Assembly: GCA_900552395.1 (NCBI GenBank)
Contig: URZJ01000010.1
Span: forward strand, 1-19,773
Reading direction: 5' to 3'
Source: an uncultured Collinsella sp.
Lineage (GTDB): Bacteria > Actinomycetota > Coriobacteriia > Coriobacteriales > Coriobacteriaceae
DNA: 19,773 bases
Part shown: positions 14,015 to 19,773 of the stretch, one piece after another
Position numbering within the stretch: the first letter of the stretch is position 1
How the letters are laid out: the number at the start of each line of letters is the position of its first letter
Notes under the pieces: generated by a model
Database searches by the model: none
Told to the model about the DNA's origin: nothing
The model's input: the letters and a program-made list of their open reading frames with translations, nothing else
Made by a program: the position numbers and the translations under genes

Positions 14015-15295
14015 ATGATTCGAGCTGCCCTGACGGTTGAAGAAGCTCTGGAGGGCATGAAGGCCCTGGAGCCCAAGATTAAAAACTATGCGCGCCTGGT
14101 CGTCCGCAAGGGCGTAAACGTCAAGCCCGGCCAGGAAGTCGTCGTTCAGTCTCCGGTCGAGTGCGCGCCGTTTGCGCGCGTGGTGGTCGCGGAGGCCTAT
14201 GACGCCGGCGCCGGCCACGTGACGGTCATTTGGGCCGATGATGCCGTGACGAGGCTCACGTACGAGCATGTCGATAAAAGCTATTTTGAGCAGACGCCCG
14301 AGTGGAAGCGCCTGCAGCTGGATTCCCTGGCCCAGGACGGTGCCTGCTTTATCTTTATCGAGGGTGCGGATCCCGCAGCCCTCAAGGGCATCGATCCAGC
14401 CAAGCCGGCCGCGGCATCCAAGGCGAGGAATACGCAGTGCAAAGTTTTCCGCCGTGGACTGGATTACAACATCAATCCGTGGTGCATCGCCGGCGCTCCG
14501 GTCGTGGCTTGGGCGCACGAGGTGTTCCCGGGAGACGCCGATGAGGTTGCAATCTATAAGCTGTGGAATGCGATTCTGCACACCGCTCGCGCCGATGGCC
14601 AGGACCCGGAGAGCGACTGGGAACTCCATGACGCCGCATTCGAAAAGAACCTGCGTTTCCTAAACGATAATCAATTTGATTGCCTGCGCTACACCGCTTC
14701 GAACGGAACCAATCTGACGATTGGCATGACGAAAGGTCACGAGTGGGCCGGCGGAAAGGGTGAGACGCCCGATGGCCACCCCTTCTTCCCCAACATCCCC
14801 ACCGAGGAGGTTTTTACCTCGCCTGATCGCATGCGCGCTGACGGAATCGTCTACTCGGCCATGCCGCTCATCCACCACGGTAACAAGGTCGACGATTTTT
14901 GGATTAAGTTCGAGGGCGGCCGTGTGGTGGACTACGACGCCCGCGTGGGCAAGGCGACGCTTGCGAGCATCATTGACACCGACGAAGGTGCCGCTCATCT
15001 GGGCGAGGTCGCGCTCATTTCCAAGAACACGCCGATCCGCGAAAGTGGCGTTCTGTTCTACGATACGCTCTATGACGAGAACGCCAGCTGCCACCTTGCG
15101 CTGGGTGTCGGCTTCCCCGAGTGCATCGAGGGCGGGTATGACATGTCCAAGGAGGAGCTCCTGGAGCATGGCGTTAACGTATCGAGCACGCATGTCGACT
15201 TTATGATCGGCACGGACGACATCGATATTACGGGCATTACGCCTGATGGACGTGAAGTTGTGATTTTCCAGAACGGCCAATGGAGTTGGGAATAG
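14015..15295 (+). CDS. M29-family aminopeptidase
   Basis: The 426-aa product is a cytosolic metallo-aminopeptidase of the thermophilic M29 type (AmpS/PepS/AmpT group), which removes N-terminal residues from peptides using a two-metal centre. Family marks are visible: IPTEEVFTSPDRMRADG with the metal-ligand glutamates, GEVALISKNTPI, the CHLALGVGFPECI segment and STHVDFMIGTDDIDI near the C-terminus. ATG 14015 is preferred for its GGAG; ATG 14003 would add four residues. It is probably transcribed alone, since a terminator lies before it and tRNA-Lys after it. The tRNA promoter overlaps its last codons. Confidence 0.93.
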   Translation: MIRAALTVEEALEGMKALEPKIKNYARLVVRKGVNVKPGQEVVVQSPVECAPFARVVVAEAYDAGAGHVTVIWADDAVTRLTYEHVDKSYFEQTPEWKRLQLDSLAQDGACFIFIEGADPAALKGIDPAKPAAASKARNTQCKVFRRGLDYNINPWCIAGAPVVAWAHEVFPGDADEVAIYKLWNAILHTARADGQDPESDWELHDAAFEKNLRFLNDNQFDCLRYTASNGTNLTIGMTKGHEWAGGKGETPDGHPFFPNIPTEEVFTSPDRMRADGIVYSAMPLIHHGNKVDDFWIKFEGGRVVDYDARVGKATLASIIDTDEGAAHLGEVALISKNTPIRESGVLFYDTLYDENASCHLALGVGFPECIEGGYDMSKEELLEHGVNVSSTHVDFMIGTDDIDITGITPDGREVVIFQNGQWSWE

Positions 15296-15314
15296 TCCCA
15301 GACCGTGGTACAAT
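15286..15314 (+). promoter_or_regulatory. tRNA-Lys promoter
   Basis: TTGGGA (15286-15291) and TACAAT (15309-15314) are exactly 17 bp apart, and the tRNA begins 10 bp after the -10 box. The -35 box lies inside the final codons of the aminopeptidase gene. Confidence 0.75.
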
Positions 15315-15323
15315 GCCACCCGC

Positions 15324-15399
15324 GGGCCGTTAGCTCAGCTGGCAGAGCAGGGGACTTTTAATCCCAAGGTCCAGGGTTCGAACCCCTGACGGCCCACCA
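15324..15399 (+). tRNA. tRNA-Lys (anticodon TTT), CCA encoded
   Basis: The acceptor stem GGGCCGT (15324-15330) pairs with ACGGCCC (15389-15395); the discriminator base is A, and CCA is encoded (15397-15399). The D-arm holds TAGCTCAGCTGGCAGAGCA, the anticodon loop CTTTTAA carries TTT at 15357-15359, and the T-arm is CAGGG-TTCGAAC-CCCTG. The gene is intact and decodes AAA/AAG. Its last 19 bases before the CCA end recur at 15557-15575. Confidence 0.97.
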
Positions 15400-15409
15400 T
15401 AGAAAAGAA

Positions 15410-15439
15410 AAGCGACTGGCGGATGCCGGCCGCTTTTTT
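15410..15439 (+). terminator. tRNA-Lys terminator
   Basis: AGCGACTGGC (15411-15420) pairs with GCCGGCCGCT (15425-15434) with one mismatch and one wobble, across loop GGAT, and runs into six T residues. A close relative lies at 16694-16724. Confidence 0.85.
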
Positions 15440-15465
15440 GTTGCCGGTACACGGGTTCGAACCCG
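15431..15465. repeat. 35-bp direct repeat, left copy
   Basis: This matches 16715-16749 at 34 of 35 positions (A versus G at 15448). It runs from the T tract of the tRNA terminator through the palindrome ACGGGTTCGAACCCGT, whose core GGGTTCGAACCC also occurs in the T-arm of tRNA-Lys. The two copies flank the TraX gene and the recombinase fragment, as the ends of an integrated element would. Confidence 0.8.
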
Positions 15466-15483
15466 TCGGGGCGCGGAGCTGAG

Positions 15484-15555
15484 TAAACGCGAGAGCGTTT
15501 GCCAGCGCAGCGCGCAAGGCGCGAAAGCGCCGCAGCGGCCGCCTGCGGAGCAGGC
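15484..15555 (+). repeat. Chained-hairpin element, copy B
   Basis: AAACGC-GAGA-GCGTTT, GGCGC-GAAA-GCGCC (15518-15531), CCGCA-9 nt-TGCGG (15530-15548) and GCCTGC-GGA-GCAGGC (15541-15555) follow in the same order as in copy A at the start of the window. The linker keeps AGCG...GCAAGG. The second stem differs from copy A in both arms, so pairing is kept. Two of the loops are GNRA tetraloops. Confidence 0.65.
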
Positions 15556-15556
15556 T

Positions 15557-15575
15557 GAACCCCTGACGGCCCACC
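15557..15575 (+). repeat. Duplicated 3' end of tRNA-Lys
   Basis: These 19 bases are identical to tRNA-Lys 15380-15398, and the next 15 or so (CAAAGAAAGGAAAACG) resemble the sequence just after the tRNA. No other part of a tRNA is present here, so this is a remnant and not a gene. It lies immediately before the ribosome site of the TraX gene. Confidence 0.9.
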
Positions 15576-15593
15576 CAAAGAAAGGAAAACGAA

Positions 15594-16391
15594 ATGAAAA
15601 CAGATAGATACGGAATTAGCGGCAGCACATTAAAGATAATAGCAGCCATTTCGATGGTTCTCGATCATGTGAGCAGGATCGTCCTGACCAATGGAATCAT
15701 GACTCACGCATCGTACAGTCAGATATCAGACGAACAGTGGGCGATTCTAAGCCAGGCTTCGGATGCGCTTCATGTTCTTGGCAGAATTGCATTTCCCTTA
15801 TTTTGTTTTTTGATAGTTGAGGGATTTTTGCATACTCATGACATAAAGAAGTACCTGCGAAATATGCTTGTCTTCGCAATCATTACGGAGCCCATATACG
15901 ATTTCGTTCAAACCGGGCAACTAATTGACCTTCGGCAACAAAATGTTATGTGTGAGCTCCTGCTTTCCTTGGTCTTTTTGATTATTCTGGAAAAGATCCA
16001 AAGACTTTCAAAATGGAAGAGGTACATCGCAGAAATTGCTCTGATTGTTTTGACAGCACTGGCAGCTGAATACACCAAGCTAGATGGCGGTGTGTATGGC
16101 ATTCTGCTTGTGGCTGCATTCTATTTATTCCACGACAGCAAGGCCAAGATGTTCTTTGCTGCAGTATGCGCAGTGCTCCTTTCGTCATGTCATATAGTTG
16201 GCGGCGGATTCGAGTTTGCTACAGCTAATGTATTTAATCCTGATGTTGCTGCCGCGGTCGTTTCGTTGCTGCTTATCAATCTTTATAATGGCAAGCGAGG
16301 GCTGAAGCTGAAATATTTCTTCTACATTTTCTATCCGGCACATCTTGCTCTGCTTTATGGTGTCTCACTTATTGTTTTGAACTGTCTTTAA
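15594..16391 (+). CDS. TraX-family membrane protein
   Basis: The 265-aa protein is highly hydrophobic, with about seven to eight predicted helices, and its N-terminus GISGSTLKIIAAISMVLDHV is typical of the TraX family. The founding member acetylates the F-plasmid pilin N-terminus; most chromosomal relatives in gut bacteria have no proven substrate, so an acyltransferase-like role at the membrane is only inferred. AAAGGA lies 8 nt before the ATG. The base composition is clearly richer in A+T than neighbouring genes, and codon choice differs, which suggests horizontal transfer. It lies between 35-bp direct repeats beside tRNA-Lys and is followed by a serine-recombinase remnant. There are no pilus or conjugation genes in the window. 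Confidence 0.88.
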   Translation: MKTDRYGISGSTLKIIAAISMVLDHVSRIVLTNGIMTHASYSQISDEQWAILSQASDALHVLGRIAFPLFCFLIVEGFLHTHDIKKYLRNMLVFAIITEPIYDFVQTGQLIDLRQQNVMCELLLSLVFLIILEKIQRLSKWKRYIAEIALIVLTALAAEYTKLDGGVYGILLVAAFYLFHDSKAKMFFAAVCAVLLSSCHIVGGGFEFATANVFNPDVAAAVVSLLLINLYNGKRGLKLKYFFYIFYPAHLALLYGVSLIVLNCL

Positions 16392-16413
16392 AAACTCTCA
16401 AACAAGTCTCTGA

Positions 16414-16692
16414 AAGCAGAAACAAATTGACCCTAAGACTGCTTGTGAATTTCTGGAAGACCTGAGAGATGCGAGGATAGACAACGAGGGCTGCAGAAAG
16501 ATGCTTCTCAGTTCTCTGGCGGATCGCACGTATCTGTATGAGGATCACTTCCACACACTCATTAATAACAGTGATAAACACGGCAGATCCTCAAAACATG
16601 AGGCTGCGGAGGTCGAACGATGCTTCGAAAGCATGAATGGCAGCGAGAAAATGAGTTCGGAAGCACCCTCTGGATGCTCCAGCATAGAATAG
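16414..16692 (+). pseudogene. C-terminal remnant of a large serine recombinase
   Basis: An open frame of about 92 codons without a proper start reads KTACEFLEDLRDARIDNEG, then CRKMLLSSLADRTYLYEDHF. This has the spacing of the C-terminal part of transposon- and phage-type serine recombinases (a helix followed by a ...LI..FV..VYLYDD-like strand). The catalytic domain and DNA-binding zinc region are missing, so it is inactive. It starts just after the TraX gene, in a different frame, and ends at the second terminator and repeat. The family call rests on my reading of a short fragment and is moderate. Confidence 0.5.
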
Positions 16693-16693
16693 A

Positions 16694-16724
16694 AAGCGAT
16701 CGGCTCCGGCTGGTCGCTTTTTTG
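16694..16724 (+). terminator. Terminator closing the TraX region
   Basis: AGCGATCGGC (16695-16704) pairs with GCTGGTCGCT (16709-16718), with wobbles, across loop TCCG, followed by six T residues. It is similar in design and flanks to the terminator after tRNA-Lys. Confidence 0.8.
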
Positions 16725-16749
16725 TTGCCGGTGCACGGGTTCGAACCCG
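16715..16749. repeat. 35-bp direct repeat, right copy
   Basis: This is the partner of 15431-15465, 1284 bp downstream of it, with one mismatch. It again joins a terminator T tract to the GGGTTCGAACCC palindrome. It marks the right edge of the TraX block. Confidence 0.8.
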
Positions 16750-17276
16750 AACTTCTCTATATATAAGAACGCTTGGCGAACAAAACCTGCCTTTTACCGA
16801 CGGGAAACAAATAGCTGATGCTTTTGGAGTAAAGTGGCGCTCCAGAGATGACCGATGCCTTAACACCTATAAACCAGCTGGTCATCGCCAATATCAGAAG
16901 CCAATGCTTCAGTTTTAACCTCAGTGATGCGACTGAGGGACCTATTCATTTGTGAACAAAATATGGAGTGCGCGATTCCCGCCCCCGGCGCCCCTCCGGT
17001 CTGGCAATATATCTCCTTGCCGCGCGGCCCGGTCGGACCGGATCAGCCGCGGGGCGTGCACCTTGAGAACCGGATACTGCGAGGATGGACACATTCAGTG
17101 TCGCATCCGGGCAGACATCGAACCATTTGAAATGGTCTAACTTGGATTTGTTTTTCGCAAGGCCGCCGAGAGGCGGCCCCGAGAAATTCCTTTTCCTATA
17201 CTAAAACCATATGAATCGAACGGAACCGATCAGCGATGGACTGAGAGGACCGGACGGGCTCGAAGCCCAGATATTT
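16750..17276 (+). other. Region upstream of the rRNA operon and 16S leader
   Basis: No gene is convincing here. From about 16750 to 16917 an open frame without a start reads PFTDGKQIADAFGVKWRSRD and may be a coding remnant. CCTCAGT-6 nt-ACTGAGG (16919-16938) is a hairpin. The leader proper, from about 17000, holds the block CCTTGAGAACCGGATA (17061-17076), which recurs in the 16S-23S spacer, and hairpins at 17083-17108, 17121-17136 (ACCATT/AATGGT) and 17161-17178 (GGCCGCC-GAGA-GGCGGCC). TATACT at 17197-17202 resembles a -10 box but has no -35. I cannot place the rRNA promoter with confidence. Confidence 0.5.
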
Positions 17277-19180
<1,904 letters not shown>

Positions 19181-19773
19181 CCGCAAGATACCACGGGCGC
19201 ACGGCGGATGCCTTGGCACAGGGAGCCGATGAAGGACGCGGCAAGCTGCGATAATCCCCGGCGAGGAGCACACATCCTTCGACCCGGGGGTCTCCGAATG
19301 GGCGAACCCATCCACAGCAGTGTGGATATCCCGACCCCGAACACATAGGGGCCGGGAGGACAACCCGGGGAACTGAAACATCTAAGTACCCGGAGGAGAG
19401 GAAATCAATCTCGAGACTCCCCGAGTAGCGGCGAGCGAAAGGGGACCGATGGCCAAACCGTCGAGCGGGCATACCCGGCAGGGGTTCCGCCGACGGGGTT
19501 GCAGGGCCGCGCATCCGGGGGCTGCCGCCCCCGGGCGCAGGTCCGGCTGGGGAGCGGAACGGCATGGGAGGGCCGGCCGCAGCGGGTGACAGCCCCGTAC
19601 GCGAACCCAGACCGGACGGCGCGACGCGGTCCCTGAGTAGGGCCGGGCACGTGAAACCCGGTCCGAACCTGGGTGGACCACCATCCAAGCCTGAGTACTA
19701 CCCTGTGACCGATAGCGCACCAGTACCGTGAGGGAAAGGTGAAAAGCACCCCGGGAGGGGAGTGAAACAGTAC
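19181..19773 (+). rRNA. rrl: 23S ribosomal RNA, 5' part (cut by window end)
   Basis: The gene starts near 19181 by alignment of GCACGGCGGATGCC with the conserved 5' end of 23S, and GATGAAGGACG and AGTAGCGGCGAGCGAAAG follow in the usual order. About 593 nt are present; the rest, and any 5S gene, lie beyond the window. Confidence 0.95.

Noticed and set aside
15441..15475. Possible second tRNA from the GGGTTCGAACCC sequence
   Set aside because: The stem has a 6-nt loop and there is no acceptor stem, D-arm or anticodon arm around it.
15330..15649. Minus-strand frames reading GRQGFEPWTLGLKVPCSAS and GGPSGVRTLDLGIK
   Set aside because: These are the well-known false proteins made by translating the antisense strand of a tRNA gene; here tRNA-Lys.
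17197..17202. TATACT as the rRNA promoter -10 box
   Set aside because: There is no -35 match at a suitable distance, and it lies inside the leader downstream of conserved leader elements.

Overview
The window comes from a high-GC Gram-positive gut actinobacterium of the class Coriobacteriia, most likely Collinsella and close to C. aerofaciens. The evidence is the 16S rRNA gene at 17277-18783, which reads like Collinsella throughout, together with GC-rich codon use and strong AGGAG-type ribosome sites. Every gene I accept is on the + strand; the many minus-strand open frames are shadows caused by high GC.

Layout: (1) 1-479, an array of 131-bp tandem repeats and small hairpins leading into the purB promoter. 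(2) 480-1823, purB. (3) 1824-5537, a block that looks inserted: a terminator, a promoter with an 11-G run between -35 and -10, a 1116-aa cell-wall-anchored Ig-like surface protein, and then a second, diverged copy of the last codons of purB. (4) 5581-8311, a terminator followed by a two-gene signalling unit: a membrane-tethered solute-binding protein and a diguanylate cyclase joined by an ATGA overlap. (5) 8425-9899, a small four-cysteine TSCPD protein and a Tat-exported lipoprotein joined by TAATG. (6) 10053-12352, an OmpR-type response regulator and its histidine kinase. (7) 12462-13925, purC and a small membrane protein, closed by a terminator. (8) 14015-15399, an M29 aminopeptidase and tRNA-Lys(TTT), whose promoter lies over the aminopeptidase 3' end. 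(9) 15400-16750, a scarred region of lower GC with a TraX-family gene and a serine-recombinase tail fragment, flanked by 35-bp direct repeats and containing a copy of the tRNA-Lys 3' end. (10) 16751-19773, the rRNA leader, 16S, a tRNA-free spacer and the first ~590 nt of 23S.

The genes combine core metabolism (purB and purC for purine synthesis, a peptidase, rRNA and tRNA) with surface and sensing functions. The most interesting parts are the surface-protein locus, which looks both recently inserted at the 3' end of purB and able to switch through its poly-G promoter; the binding-protein/diguanylate-cyclase pair with no transporter genes, which resembles the NspS-MbaA arrangement of Vibrio; and a repeated structured element (1-89 and about 15484-15555) whose stems are kept by paired base changes between copies.
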